Below, piece after piece: positions 34,840 through 45,925 of a stretch of 64,000 bases of DNA. The stretch spans positions 35,879,001 through 35,943,000 of the forward strand of contig NC_056428.1 of the NCBI RefSeq assembly GCF_905147365.1, given 5' to 3'. The stretch's first letter is position 1; the number at the start of each line of letters is the position of its first letter. The DNA comes from Aricia agestis (Eukaryota > Arthropoda > Insecta > Lepidoptera > Lycaenidae). The position numbers were made by a program, and so were the translations under genes. The notes beneath the pieces are model-generated. The model did not search any database and had not been told where the DNA came from. It saw only the letters and a program-made list of their open reading frames with translations.

Positions 34840-35355
34840 GAAATTAATATTTAAGGGGGGGGCTCTCATTTAACAAAAGTGATTTTTTTGCCTTTTTTAA
34901 TCGGTAACAATAATGGTAACAGCTAGGCACTTGAAAATTTCACAAAGGCCTTAATTAGGGTGAAGCCAAACGTAATTTGTGAGTTGTGAGTCGCAGAATT
35001 TCAGTTGGGAGAAATTCTGCTGCATTCAGTTTCATACAAAAGTCCTGCTGGATTCACACGAGCGTAATTATTTTGTGAGTAATATTTATTTATATAATAT
35101 GTAGATGTGTTATCATCAGTCAGTCAAAGTTTTTTATATGTAGGTGTGTCATCAATCATCATCAGTCAGCCAAGGTGTGACGACGCGAGCCCTCACAAAG
35201 CTCGGCTTTTAGCTAGGTAATAATAATATTTAAATAAAATAAAATTTTAAGGGGGGCTCCCATACAGAATACACAATTTTTGGTCTATTTTTGCTCTATA
35301 ACGGTACGGAACCCTTCGTGCGCGAGCCCGACTTGCACTTGGCTGATTTTTTAAA
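34840..35355 (-). mobile_element. GGTTCCGTACC repeat, antisense, with an insertion
   Basis: Left part ATTTAAGGGGGGGGCTCTCA and TTGCCTTTTTTAATCGGTAA; right part AAGGGGGGCTCCCATACAGA, CGGTACGGAACCCTTCGTGC and GAGCCCGACTTGCACTTGGC. About 250 bp (near 34965-35215, with TCATCAGTCAGTCAAAG and TCATCAGTCAGCCAAGG) is absent from other copies and is probably a separate insertion. Confidence 0.65.
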
Positions 35356-35592
35356 TTACTATCAAGCTAATTTTTCGTGAGTAGCTTCATTTTGATAAGA
35401 TGAACAACAATTTCCTCTGCGGAAATTCTCGAAAGTGGTAGCTAACAGAGATTTCGATTTGATGGTCCTAAAACATGGATTGTACTAGTTGTAGGACAAT
35501 GTTACTCTTAAATTTTATAACTATTAACCTATCAATATACAAATAATCTGCTGGTTAGTGTTCCGTTTTAGAGTTCCGTAGTCAATGAGGAC
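35356..35592 (+). mobile_element. Single arm of the 14.1-kb fold-back element
   Basis: Matches 14139-14400 (TACTATCAAGCTAATTTTT, TGGTAGCTAACAGAGATTTC, GATGGTCCTAAAACATGGA, TTAGTGTTCCGTTTTAGAGT) without the opposite arm and without the nested MITE, so it serves as an empty-site reference. Confidence 0.7.
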
Positions 35593-36249
35593 TTGTCGAT
35601 GACTAATAATAATTAATTAAATCACAGTTAAACAATGTTATTTTCTTGTCTTTGTCTGTCAATCGACTATGCTAACGAATCTGACAAGGGCAAAATTTTA
35701 TATAGATTTAACGTTGCAGAAAGTAGAGTTTTTTTTTTGTAAGGGACAGAGATTTTTTATAATGATTACTTAATTTTAATTAAATAAAGATTTTGACAGA
35801 ATCTCCATACATTTTCTGTCAAACTTTCCATTAAATTACAATTAAGTAATCATTAAATGTTCCACAGTGGTGACGTTGCTTTTATTTCATTTATTTTTTG
35901 TTGCTACCAGTCTCAATAACATGAGAATATACGAAATAAACATAACAAAAAATATAATAGTATCTAATTTCAGTTCTGTTTGGCATCAGTAACTTATATT
36001 GCTCCTAATTGATATTATTGTTCCCTATTTCTATTATTCATTACGAATATCACTGACAATTCGATACAGTATTTTATTTGTACAAAGCCTCTTAATATAG
36101 GAATATCCCTTCCTCATCAAACGTATAATTTCACGGTCGCTTGGGTCTCTATTGTTTCCAATCGTCCGTTGTTCATACAATTCTCTCTGCACTTGTCGGC
36201 ACAGAGTGTGTGCTCTGCCGTATTTAGCCTCAACAAATAACGTCTAGTA
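35593..36249. other. No gene seen; one short inverted repeat
   Basis: 35761-35854 has inverted ends AATGATTACTTAATT / AATTAAGTAATCATT around TTTTGACAGAATCTCC and TTTTCTGTCAAACTT, a small MITE-like hairpin. No coding signal. Confidence 0.5.
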
Positions 36250-36504
36250 TACAGTGTGTAACAAAAATAAGTGATAATACTTTAGGGTGTGTACGTGTTC
36301 CTTGTAGAGAGTTCACTGTGAAAGTAGCAGCGCTGAAAGACGACATTTTTTTTCACTTTTGTATGGGCAAGGACCCGAGCGTCACGAGTTTCCCTATACA
36401 AAAGTGAAAAAAATGTTGGTCTGTCAGCGCTGCTACTTTCACAGTGAACTCTCTACAAGGAACATGTACTATACACCCTAAAGTATTATCACTTATTCCC
36501 TGTA
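36250..36504. mobile_element. Best preserved fold-back MITE of the Tc1/mariner-like family
   Basis: Long, almost perfect arms: AGTGATAATACTTTAGGGTG against CCCTAAAGTATTATCACT, then TCCTTGTAGAGAGTTCACTG against CAGTGAACTCTCTACAAGGA, then GAAAGTAGCAGCGCTG against CAGCGCTGCTACTTTC. TA flanks both ends. A bare 5' end of a further copy (TACAGGGTGTAACAAAAATA) follows at about 36509-36540. Confidence 0.8.
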
Positions 36505-36676
36505 TACTATACAGGGTGTAACAAAAATAAGTGATAATACGTGATGTACAATACAGTATATAGTATAATAATATTACAGCTATTCGTATTACATAATAAA
36601 TAATATACTTGATTTATATTATAAATGCGAAAGTGTGTATATTCTTTAAGCCGGATAGACAATGAAATAATGAAAA

Positions 36677-37084
36677 AACCGGCCAAGTGCGAGTCGACTC
36701 GCCCATGAAGTGTTCCGCAGCAACAATAAGGTTTTTTTTTTTAATTAAAAGGTTTTTGATTTATTTTTATGTTTCAGTTGATTTAATGAAAGTTAATTTA
36801 AGGTTTACCATTTATGACGAATAAAAAACTACTAGCTAGATCTCGTTCAAAACAATTTTCGTTGGTAGTTTTTACTGTAATATACATCATATATTTTTTT
36901 ATACTTATCATGCCTTATCATGCCATTTACCACTTTGGAAGGGTCTCTCTTACAAACTATTTAGGTTAGAAAAAAGAAGACCTATCCATAGACACGCATA
37001 GCTTAGATGAAAAAACATTTTTTGTTTGTTGACGAATCTATAAGGGTTACGTTTTTTGCCATTTGGCTACGGAACCCTAAAAAC
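36677..37084 (+). mobile_element. GGTTCCGTACC repeat, sense, divergent subtype
   Basis: Starts ACCGGCCAAGTGCGAGTCGA and ends TTTGGCTACGGAACCCTAAA. The middle (GGGTCTCTCTTACAAACTAT, AGACCTATCCATAGACACGC) is shared in reverse with 56781-57450 but not with the other copies, defining a subtype. Confidence 0.7.
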
Positions 37085-37799
37085 TGGTTAAATGATGATT
37101 TCTATGCGATAAACTAATTAATGTAAGTACCTACAACTTTTTTGCTTAAATAAACCATAATAATTAAAAAAACAACTTAACACCTAAAATCCAGGTAAGA
37201 AATGCTTATTTTAACCGACTTAAAAAAAGGAGGTTAACAATTTGACCCATTTGTAATATTTCAAGGATTGTAATTTTCCAGAATTTCTAATTGTAATTCT
37301 GGAAAATTACAATTTTCAGAACCGCCATGTTAGTCTATAATATCAGCGACTGGACAAATGTGCCAAATTTCAAAAGCAAGTTTTATCAAAATCGATTCAG
37401 TAGTTTTTGAGATAAGGAATTTTAATTCTCAATTACCTGCTATTTTGAAGTAGGTTTTATATTTTTAAAATACAATTTAAAGACAAAAACGAAAAAGCTG
37501 ATGATGATGAAACTAAAAGTGCACTGTTGAAAACTAGTGCGCCCTTGAGTTATATTTAAAATATGAATCGGGTTAAGAGACATTACGCGTACACATTCTA
37601 TTTTCGTAAGCACATAAAGTAATCCGGGTTAGGTATAAGAAATATTAAATCACGACGACTTTCCAAATTTTTCCTTTGTGAAAATACCGTCGGTGGCCAA
37701 ATTGTTATATACATACTCACTTGAAAATAAACAGACGAACATATAACCTCCTCCTTTTTGGAAGTCGGTTAAAAATACATTTTTGTGCCTAATATGTAA
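37085..37799. mobile_element. Fragments of the AGGAGGTT / AAGTCGGTTAAAAA repeat
   Basis: TTTTAACCGACTTAAAAAAA with GGAGGTT (37211) and AACCTCCTCCTTTTTGGAAG with TCGGTTAAAAA (37745) bound a region containing CAAAATCGATTCAGTAGTTT and an AATTCTGGAAAATTACAATT inverted repeat. The minus frame at 37650-37847 crosses the repeat end. Confidence 0.5.
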
Positions 37800-37801
37800 C
37801 A

Positions 37802-38330
37802 CTAGCGACCCGCCTCGGAGTCGCACGGGTATAAAATATATAGTCACTGAAAAAATTATTAAAATCGACAGTCACGTCACGTCACGTCTTTCACGTGGTC
37901 TACTTCTTATCTGCCAAATAACATAAAAATTGCTCCAGTTGTTCGCGAGATAAGCCCTATCAAATAATTTCCCCCATTTTTTCCACATTCTCCTATTAGT
38001 CTTAGCGTGATAAAATATAGCCTTCCTCAATAAATGAGCTATCCAACACTGAAAGAATTTTTCAAATCGGCCCAGCTGTAGTTCCTGAGATTAGCGCGTT
38101 CAAGTTAGCCCTTTCAAATAATTTTCTCCGTTTTTTCCACATTTTGCTCTATTTCTTCGCTCCTATTAGTCTTAGCGTGGTAAAATATAGCCTATAGCCT
38201 TCCTCGATAAATGGGCTATCTAACACTGAAAGAATAATAAAAATCCGTTGCGTAGTTTTAAAGATTAAAGGGAACAAAGGGACATGAGGGAAAAGAAGTG
38301 ACTTTGTTTTGTAATATGTATCTAAGATTG
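37802..38330 (-). mobile_element. Antisense Helitron block with duplicated middle
   Basis: The left end ACTAGCGACCCGCCTCGGAG is the reverse of a CTAGT terminus. TAGTCTTAGCGTGATAAAAT and ATAGCCTTCCTC occur twice (near 37994 and 38166), and CCGTTGCGTAGTTTTAAAG near the right end matches the 5' part of 29285-29645. Confidence 0.6.
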
Positions 38331-39285
38331 TTATCTTTTAAAAAGTTAATATTTTTTTGGCATTATGGTAAAGTGTAGACTCCTGCATAATTATGCAGAT
38401 GCCGTCTGGCTACTATTCAGCCATCTGGATATGGAAAGGAGTTGGCAAAACTCGTAACTAGGTATTGATCTTGACACACTGTCTCTTTAAACAAAATATG
38501 TAGTCGACCATTCCTCTTTAAGCTAATCTCGCCCATATCGTAACCGACGAAGGAGGTTTCACTCGTTCAACACAGCTTTTATCAAAATTTTCAAGTCGCC
38601 TGTGGTGAAGAAACTGGGAATTGAATCAATTGAATCAGTTGGAATATATTTTTATAAAATTTTGTAATTTGTATGGAATTTTAGAATCTCCGGAAAATAA
38701 AATAAAACCAATATACCTAGCTATAATATATTTCATGGTAGAGGAAATTCATATCTATGGAAGATAGCGAAAAATTCTGACAGAAGTTGGCAGTTCCAAT
38801 TGAATAAAATCTAAAACTGCATCATTACTTTTTTGGAAATTTTGAAAAAAATATGGATAATCCTTGAAAAAAATGTTTTGTCCACTAGGTCCCTTATGTT
38901 CAACAAAAAGAAGACAACAGCTATACATAAATTGTTAAAAAAAATCATTTAGGTAACGTGTACACAAAAAGTCACGATTTATACCCAGAAAGTAACTTAA
39001 TATTTTTGTCACTTTTATAAAATCGTTTGTACGTAAATATAAGCCTATATTTTCTGTTTTCAAAGCTAGGCTTTCTTTTTTCGTTTGTACAAAAATATCG
39101 TCACCGGCAATGATGTTTTATTTATAATAGAATATCATAGGTCACCGGGCTCAACGCTGGCAACATAGAGTTAATTGTTTGAGGGTTCTTGGAGAGAGTA
39201 CGAGTATTTTCGACCTAATTTTTTTTCTTATATCAGGTTTCTTTCATTTCGATAAAGCATTGCATAATTTTAGGCCGATATAATT
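38331..39285. other. No gene seen
   Basis: AT-rich with no repeat I recognise and no coding signal. Confidence 0.4.
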
Positions 39286-39344
39286 ACTAGCCTATATAAT
39301 TTTTAGGCAGATAACTATCTGCCTTAAAAATTATATAGGCTAGT
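39286..39344. repeat. Near-perfect hairpin with 28-bp arms
   Basis: ACTAGCCTATATAATTTTTA on the left is mirrored by AAAAATTATATAGGCTAGT on the right, with GGCAGATA / TATCTGCC closing on a 2-nt loop and a one-base bulge. Too tight a loop for a miRNA; a minimal fold-back element or recent inverted duplication. Confidence 0.7.
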
Positions 39345-41177
39345 GCCTAAATAGATAGATAGCAGTAGAAGTTGAAACAGGCAGTAATAATTGATTTTCG
39401 TTTGCGGGTCAAAGAGACATGCCTTACTTGTAAGTTGTGTTCATTTCGTTGGGTTAGTTATCGAACCGGTTGTAGGCCTCATTTTATTCCAAAGCGTTCG
39501 CTTCTAACCAATCAGCGAAATAAAACATTTGTTATTTAATATATTTTAATGATAAAATTTCTATCACACATATCTAACAATGAAAGTAAGGTTTATTGCA
39601 TTAATTAAGAAATAGAGGGGGCAAAAATAGCCCACCTCTGACCGGTCATATAGGTAACTACAGAATAGATAATAGTACCAGTAGTAATACTGAATCTCAA
39701 ATCCGTAGGGTTCGGTCTTATGGGTTCAGGAAGACCGGGATATACCGCAGTTATTAACTATTAAGTTCTATACGATACGAAATCTGACACTAATCCCCTA
39801 CCCGAGTCTCGCTTGTGCGTATGTAATAGAAGACCGATATATTATGTTTTATGGGTATTACTTTTTTGTCGTAATGAAAGCGCGTTTACGCGGAGAGGAG
39901 TTAAAAAAACTTAGTTTTAATGACAAAAATGTTGTGTGACTCGCCTTGCGGTTCGCACTATAGCAGTAAAGGCAACATATAGAGAATTGAACCTTTTTTT
40001 CTTGGGGTGTAGGTTATGTGTATTTAGTAATGTTGTATTTCGTATGAAAGCAAAATATAAAAAAGAACCATGTTTTTACTGCCTACTATTATTTTATGTA
40101 AGACTTATTTCGATGTGTGTTGGACGATAAAAGCTTACACCTCTATTGTGTGACCACATGAGACAATGTAACCAATTTCTAAACAATCGACAACAATACC
40201 GACGTAAAGAAACTCGAATAAGTCCACGTCCAAGTTTGGGCGCATCCCGGTTCACGGGTTCAGGACAAATTGTCGTTCGAACCGCGGAAAGTCCTGGAAA
40301 GTTAGTCGAGACCGCGCCTGCCTGCCATGTCATCATTATTTTTCATGAGTTTGATAATAGCATCTCGTCCAGTGACTCTAGAGAGTTTGGGACCAACAAT
40401 GCCGACCTATTATTGCCATCTGAAATTTTATCATACCTAGTGACTATTCATTTTAGTGCACGAGACTTTTAATAAGAACTAACCATTTATATGGTTCGTT
40501 CTTATTATACTACGTATAGTGTCATACGCTAAGTAACAATTTTTCCCTGAAGATTTCTACGTTTTGTGAGTAAGTATCTACTTAGGAATGTCAAATTCCG
40601 AGAGCACAAAATTTCTAAAAGTTAAGTGATTACAGAATATTGAAACGATTTAAATAAAACAAAAAATAAGAAAAACTAGCATGCAGCTAGACTGTACATT
40701 ATTTCCCTATGATATTATGTAGGTTATTACTAGCAGGCAGCCTCTAATTGGACAAGGCCCAAGGCATAGAACATGCTACGACCTAGATTATACTAGATCC
40801 ATCTCTCTTATGCCAGCATATCTTATGAGATTAAACTGAAAGTATTAAGACGAATGATTAATTTAAGGCACGAAGTTGAAACAATATTACTGACAGATGA
40901 CTGGCAGTAAAATATGTTCTAAGTATTTTCAGTAATTCATCTGCCCGCATAAATCCCTACGGCCGACATTTGATCCTTTCAAGCTTTCAGCCGAAAGCTG
41001 ATGAAAGTTTCATGATGAAAAAGTACAAAATACCTCCGCACAATAGCTTCTAACGGGAATATCTGAATACGTTACTTGATATTACTCAGTTGCGTATTTG
41101 TTAATACCTAAATTAAAAGATTTTGTGATAGGTTCAATGTAATTATTTTAATTGATTGAAATCAAAATAAAGTTGAA
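39345..41177. other. No gene seen
   Basis: Includes a 38-bp hairpin at about 40471-40508 (AATAAGAACTAACCAT / ATGGTTCGTTCTTATT). Opposing frames at 40094-40472 (80 and 108 codons) overlap one another and have no domain. Confidence 0.45.
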
Positions 41178-41271
41178 GTGAACATGTTTTATTTTCTTTC
41201 TTATTTCTACTTTTTTAATACTAAACGTATTAAATAAAGTAGTAATAAGAAATAAAATAAAACATGTTCAC
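41178..41271. mobile_element. Small fold-back element with GTGAACATGTTTTATTTT ends
   Basis: GTGAACATGTTTTATTTTCT against AAATAAAATAAAACATGTTC with CTTATT / AATAAG and AATACTAAACGTATT in the middle. 94 bp, noncoding. Confidence 0.7.
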
Positions 41272-41862
41272 AGCAGGCTTTTTACATGATTTCAATATGT
41301 GTATTTATTTGAATTAAATTATAGCTATATTTCTTTATAGCGCGTTATTTGACATTAAAATTGTCATCATTAGAGCCTAAAATACTGAGTTTACATATTT
41401 TAGTCCCAAAAGAAGTCCACCAAAATATAGTACATTGCGTTTGTTTAAAAATGTTGGACAATCAATGGTAACATTGTGTTAATAGTTTGGTTTTTGAACT
41501 ATTTGAATACGTTTATTACCGCTGGACAGGCCACAAAGGGAGCAAAATTACACCGACACACCAATGACTACGTGAGGTTGCATGGTTAATTGGCTTTTGA
41601 AAATTTTACCTACGAAAATACGCCCGGCTTTAAATTGAATTCTTGTTTCAATTATTGCACTCACGCGCTGTGCATTCCGATTGATAAAAAATTAAATTGA
41701 AAAAAGCTACCTTTGCCGCAAAAGCGTTATGGACCAAGAGCCTGCGACAGCCAGATCTTCCTCAGTTTTGGAAAGCTGAAAGTTTACCTGTTTGTGGCCT
41801 TTACAGAGGTAAGAACGACCAGCAACGATTTACTCCGGTCGCGGTTACTTTAGGAAGTATAC

Positions 41863-42148
41863 AGTTCTGAAGGTCTATCTGACCTTCGAGAAAGAGTAAA
41901 GCTCAATTTCATAGCGCATATTGTTCACGGGACGTGGAGGAATCTCGTCTTCCAGTGCCGAACATTTTGGACAGTTGCTTCCCACTGCTAGGCACCCTCA
42001 AAGTCTAATACTTAGAAAGTTTAAGGGTTTCTGGCAGCTGTCAAAAATGTCCGGCACTGGAAGACGAGATCCTCCACTTACCGCGAAGAATATAAGCTAT
42101 TAAGTTGAACTTTACTCTTTCTCGAAGGTCAGATAGACCTTCAGAACT
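41863..42148. mobile_element. Fold-back MITE with 44-bp near-perfect ends
   Basis: The outer 44 bp starting AGTTCTGAAGGTCTATCTGA are mirrored at the right end with one mismatch. A second pair of inner arms, GGAATCTCGTCTTCCAGTGC against GCACTGGAAGACGAGATCC, follows. Further out, AAGAGCCTGCGACAGCCAG (41738) against CTGGCGGTCACAGGCTCTT (42147) suggests an older, larger inverted structure. Two ORFs of 60 and 88 codons overlap the element but are not gene-like. Confidence 0.7.
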
Positions 42149-42657
42149 GGCGGTCACAGGCTCTTACTCTATTAGCCTGAAGCTACCTCAGATTACACCG
42201 ATAAAGGGATCCGAGGAAGGTATGGCAATGACAGTTCAAGACAATGTGTTTGAAATTTTGACGCGAGGTAACAGGTTTTGTAACCAGGTTGTATCGTACC
42301 GTATAAACTTTAATTTTATTGTCACGGATATAGTCTTAGATGCCCTTTGCGTTTTTCACAACATAAAATAATGTTCAAAATTGATCTTGAAGGCATCTGA
42401 AGTAGCCGGCTATGCATTAGGGCCTTTCCACGCGACGTATTTTTTGTGCACTGACGAAGCGCGTTTCGCTCGTCTTCTGCGTGTTTTCATCGCGTTTTGG
42501 CAGATATAAAGTTTTAATCGTGTCGGCTTCCCCCCGTTTGGCTTTTGCTGAGCGTTCAACTTGCGTTTGTATCGATACAAACGAGCGTAAAAATACTACA
42601 TATATTAGTCGTAGCTAGACTTAAGAACCCCACAATCAATTAATCATATTATACGTA
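42149..42657. other. No gene seen; GC-richer patch
   Basis: 42418-42600 is CpG-richer (GACGAAGCGCGTTTCGCTCG) with a TTTGTATCGATACAAACG palindrome, possibly a decayed MITE. Confidence 0.4.
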
Positions 42658-42800
42658 ACTAGCTATTTGACCGAGCCTCGCTCGGTATTCGATAAAAGCT
42701 TCAAAGCTATTTGGTCAAAAAGTTTTGTAGATCAAATATCAAACGCGTTTACAGCATTTAAGAATTCCCGCGACCACACGAGCTCTAACCGCTAGAATCC
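42658..42800 (-). mobile_element. Antisense Helitron 3' end
   Basis: ACTAGCTATTTGACCGAGCC followed by TCGCTCGGTATTCGATAAAA is the reverse complement of the 3' terminus of the element at 62447-62617 (hairpin then CTAGT). The body beyond is divergent. Confidence 0.65.
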
Positions 42801-43221
42801 ATTAACATCACACTTCTGAAATTATTATCCGATTCAAACAGCTACGCTCCATAATACTGCGGTTTTGGGAGCGCTGGTGAAGTATGCAAATTCTAAATAG
42901 CGTATGTCGCGCTAGCATATAGTTGGTGACATACTATGTGGCTCTTGATTTTGTTTAATGAAACACAAAACTGAAATGTCAGAGGACTCGTTAAAAATTA
43001 ACATACTGCAAACATTAGACGTACACGTTACACGTTCAGTTTGTCATCAATCTGGCGTCAGCCTGAGACAGATGCCAAATTGATGGCTAAAAAGTTCATA
43101 ATTCTTCAAGCCCCATAAGAGCACCAGTGATCGCGACAACAACAGAATATAACAAAAGCATTTCCTGGAATCTGCGATCGAAGTAATAATAAAGAAATGA
43201 TCAGTCCGCCAGTCAACTGGT
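42801..43221. other. No gene seen
   Basis: A TCATCAATCTGGCGTCAGCC / CAGATGCCAAATTGATGGC inverted pair near 43037-43086 is the only structure seen. Confidence 0.4.
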
Positions 43222-43409
43222 TAGTGTCTAAACACACCATGCCGAAGACACGCGGCCGAAGTTCAGCAAGATTACGCCTGCAATGTATTTTAAATTACCG
43301 ATAACACACCATGCCGAAATTAAGTCGCGTTATATTGTATGCGTTTGACATTGCTGACTTAATTATGCCGAACTTCCGCCGCGAAACTTCGGCATCGTGT
43401 GAGACACTA
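43222..43409. mobile_element. MITE with TAGTGTCT...ATGCCGAAG ends
   Basis: The left end TAGTGTCTAAACACACCATG plus CCGAAG is mirrored by CTTCGGCATCGTGTGAGACACTA. An internal AACACACCATGCCGAA repeats the left end at about 43301, suggesting two overlapping copies. Confidence 0.6.
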
Positions 43410-43533
43410 AGGCTTCTTACAGACGAAAGGCACGTGGCGGCGGCTGTCGACGGCAGTCGGCGCCACGTGCCGTCGTCTGCCGTCGACTGCCGCCGACGCG
43501 AGGCGCCGAGACGTGCCGTTCATCTGTAAGCGC
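43410..43533. mobile_element. GC-rich MITE with CTTACAGACGAA ends
   Basis: GGCTTCTTACAGACGAAAGG on the left, CCGTTCATCTGTAAGCGC on the right. The core is strongly CpG-rich and palindromic (CGGCAGTCGGCGCCACGTGC). Related to 28112-28210. Confidence 0.65.
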
Positions 43534-43571
43534 TTAGACGTTCAGCTTCGTGTCAATATCGACCGACGACG

Positions 43572-43850
43572 ACGACCTCTGTGGCTCAGTTGGTGGGCTG
43601 TTGGTAGCTCAAGCCGGGGGTCGCGGGTTCGAATCCCGCCGACGAAACAAAAAGTTTTTAAAGTTCCCGGGTCATGGATGTGTATTAAATATGTGTATAT
43701 AAATAATAAATATAATAATAAAAATCTTAAATATATGTATAGTATAAAAGTATTAAATATATTTCCGTTGTCTGGTACCCGTAACACAAGTCCTTCAGGT
43801 GCTTAGCACGGGGCCAGACTGACGTGGTGTGAAGCGTCCATAGATATTAA
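43572..43850 (+). mobile_element. tRNA-derived SINE, near full length
   Basis: TGGCTCAGTTGGTGGGCTG (A-box region) and GGGTTCGAATCCCGC (B box) form a tRNA-like head. A body with AAAGTTCCCGGGTCATGGAT, an AT-rich stretch and CGGGGCCAGACTGACGTGGT follow. It is not a functional tRNA gene: no cloverleaf with acceptor stem is evident and the sequence continues into the SINE body. An antisense relative is at 51752-52193. The minus 81-codon frame is an artefact. Confidence 0.75.
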
Positions 43851-43862
43851 AAAAATATATAA

Positions 43863-44290
43863 GTAACCGACTTCCAAAAAACGAGGAGGTTATATATTCG
43901 GCTGTGGATATATTATTTTTTTTGTATGTTCGACCACTGCTCCGCCGTTTGTGAACCGATTTTCAAAATTTTTGTTTTGGTATATTAAGTTTCATTCCAA
44001 TTTGGTCCCATTTTCACAACAGTGGTGATCTGATGATGGGATCCATGAGTAATCAAGGGAACTGCTCAAAATTTATATGGAAACATATGGCGATTTTGGT
44101 TTTATGAGAAGCATTCTAAGCATATGCTACCAAAACGCAAGATTTTGCACCAAGGTACACTATGGTTCCGAAGATACTAAGAGAACTCCGGATTCCTTAT
44201 AGATACAAGTTTGGGGGTTTAGGCGTTGTTTTAAGAACTGAAAGCATATGCTACTAAGCAAATTACATTCATCATCATCATCATCATCAC
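43863..44290 (+). mobile_element. Lepidopteran ACCGACTTCCAAAAAACGAG repeat
   Basis: ACCGACTTCCAAAAAACGAG, GCTCCGCCGTTTGTGAACCG, GTGGTGATCTGATGATGGGA, GCATTCTAAGCATATGCTAC and a terminal CATCATCAT run, in the same order as 50722-51160. Fragments are at 5946, 7555, 37211 and 37745. Confidence 0.75.
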
Positions 44291-44524
44291 TACCATGTCA
44301 GGGTCACCAATGTCACAACTCACATGGTTGTATATGGAGAAATGGAAATGTGACCCTTCTTAGTATGGCGAAAATACTTAGAAAAATTTGGCTAAGGTTT
44401 AGGAACCTACGTCAATTAAATGTTGGTGACATGGGTTAAGGAGGATTGTTTTGGGTGAGAAAAACTTCTACTTACCGTTTCCACCACCAGTAAACTCTCC
44501 GTTTAGAAGAAATTCGCATTTGAG

Positions 44525-44675
44525 ATCGCAGCCCCCCCGAAGGGGGGGCTCGGGGGGCGCAGCCCCCCACCAAAACAAAAACAAACACAATCTAGAAAGT
44601 CCAAAAGTAGGTTAGGTTGGAACTTAGACCTCAACACCCAGATATAGGAGCCCCGCGTGGCGGGGCTCCATCGAC
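44525..44675. repeat. Cluster of GC-rich hairpins with a G-rich tract
   Basis: AGCCCCCCCGAAGGGGGGGC, then GGGGGGCGCAGCCCCCC, and about 80 bp further GGAGCCCCGCGTGGCGGGGC with TCC are three tight perfect hairpins in otherwise AT-rich DNA. The G7 and G6 runs could also form G-quadruplexes. AGGTTAGGTTGGAACTTAGA lies between. No coding content. Confidence 0.7.
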
Positions 44676-44803
44676 TTTCTTTTGTAGTAGTTTGTCAAAT
44701 AAATTGGGGTAGGTTTGTAAACATTTACCAAGATTAAGATAATATTAAGGGGTTGAAGTTGAATTTTCTTACGCGATGGTTAGTAGGTAACTAAAAAGAG
44801 TGA

Positions 44804-45212
44804 AATTATTATTTTTAACAAAAAATCAAAACCGACTTTCAAGGTAAAAACAATAATAACATCCTTATAATATGAACTAAAAAGTATTAAATAATTTTTC
44901 CTATCTATTAGTGCCTTTTTCCGAATTCGGCTAAACCTCAACTATTTCTGTACTCAATCTTCATAATTTTGAAGTCGGTGCCAGTTCCCAAAGTTTTAAA
45001 TATTTTGTCAGAGAACTAAAGATTCAGCTATCTGGTACCGACTTCAAAATGATGAAGATTGAGTACAGAAATAGTTGAGGTTTAGCCGAATTCGGAAAAA
45101 GGCACTATTAGATAGGAAAAATTATTTAATACTTTTTAGTTCATATTATAAGGATGTTATTATTGTTTTTACCTTGGAAGTCGGTTTTAATTTTTTGTTA
45201 AAAATAATAATT
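44804..45212. mobile_element. Full-length fold-back element with about 185-bp arms
   Basis: The left arm AATTATTATTTTTAACAAAA through CCGAATTCGGCTAAACCTCA is mirrored by TGAGGTTTAGCCGAATTCGG through TTTTGTTAAAAATAATAATT, with a short centre containing GTGCCAGTTCCCAAAG and TATCTGGTACCGAC. A single arm recurs at 5701. Noncoding. Confidence 0.8.
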
Positions 45213-45925
45213 ATATATATTACCAGATGGCAGATTGATGGACTGAACTGATGAGAAATTGAGCGCGTAACCTACGTCAGTTTGGCATAAAGTATAGATG
45301 ACGGATGACCTGTGCCTGTATTGATATTAAAAAGCTGCGGCGTACAACAGGGTTATAATTCTACGAAAGTAGCTTTGACTCAAACATTTTTCGGATTCAA
45401 CAGACTGTATTCAAATATGTAATTTCCTAATTTTTATAGATACATAGTTTCTGAATACGGTATTCCTTTTGTAGCGAAATGTAATTAAAAATTGTGGTTG
45501 AAATAATGGCCATCCCTCGGTTCCTCTATTTTAGCACAAATACCGTGTAAGGATTGAAAAAGAATAAAAAGCAAAAGGTTTGACATAAACCTGGATTCAT
45601 AAAGCTCTAGGTGAAGTGAAAATGTATTATAAATATTTCAGGTCGCCATTAAGGGAGTGTCGCGGTCGTCTAAAAGCCTTCTGTACCCGTCCGGAAATTT
45701 TAATGACAATCTTGTATAAAGTTTATTACATTCAAATAAAAATTATTACGATGTATTTTTCATGAAATACAAAGAAAATTTGTGAAAATGTAAAATTCTA
45801 TTTTGCTAAAGTTTACAAAAACTAATTTTTAGCGACTTTAAAATATTCTAACTTCTCCTACGTAGCATACTGTACTGATTTCTTTTCAATTACCATCTAA
45901 GAAATTGATTCATGCAGTTGACAGT
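45213..45925. other. No gene seen
   Basis: AT-rich, no coding signal. Confidence 0.4.

Noticed and set aside
39286..39344. Possible miRNA precursor
   Set aside because: The stem is near perfect but the loop is only 2-3 nt; miRNA hairpins need a larger loop and usually mismatches. The same reasoning applies to 20434-20486, 47082-47120 and 58437-58480.
40094..40472. Opposing ORFs of 80 and 108 codons
   Set aside because: They overlap each other on opposite strands, have no recognisable domain, and show no splice context.
43580..43660. Possible tRNA gene
   Set aside because: A and B boxes are present, but the sequence continues into a SINE body and a complete acceptor stem is not evident; similar heads recur at 9.5, 17.6 and 18.4 kb.
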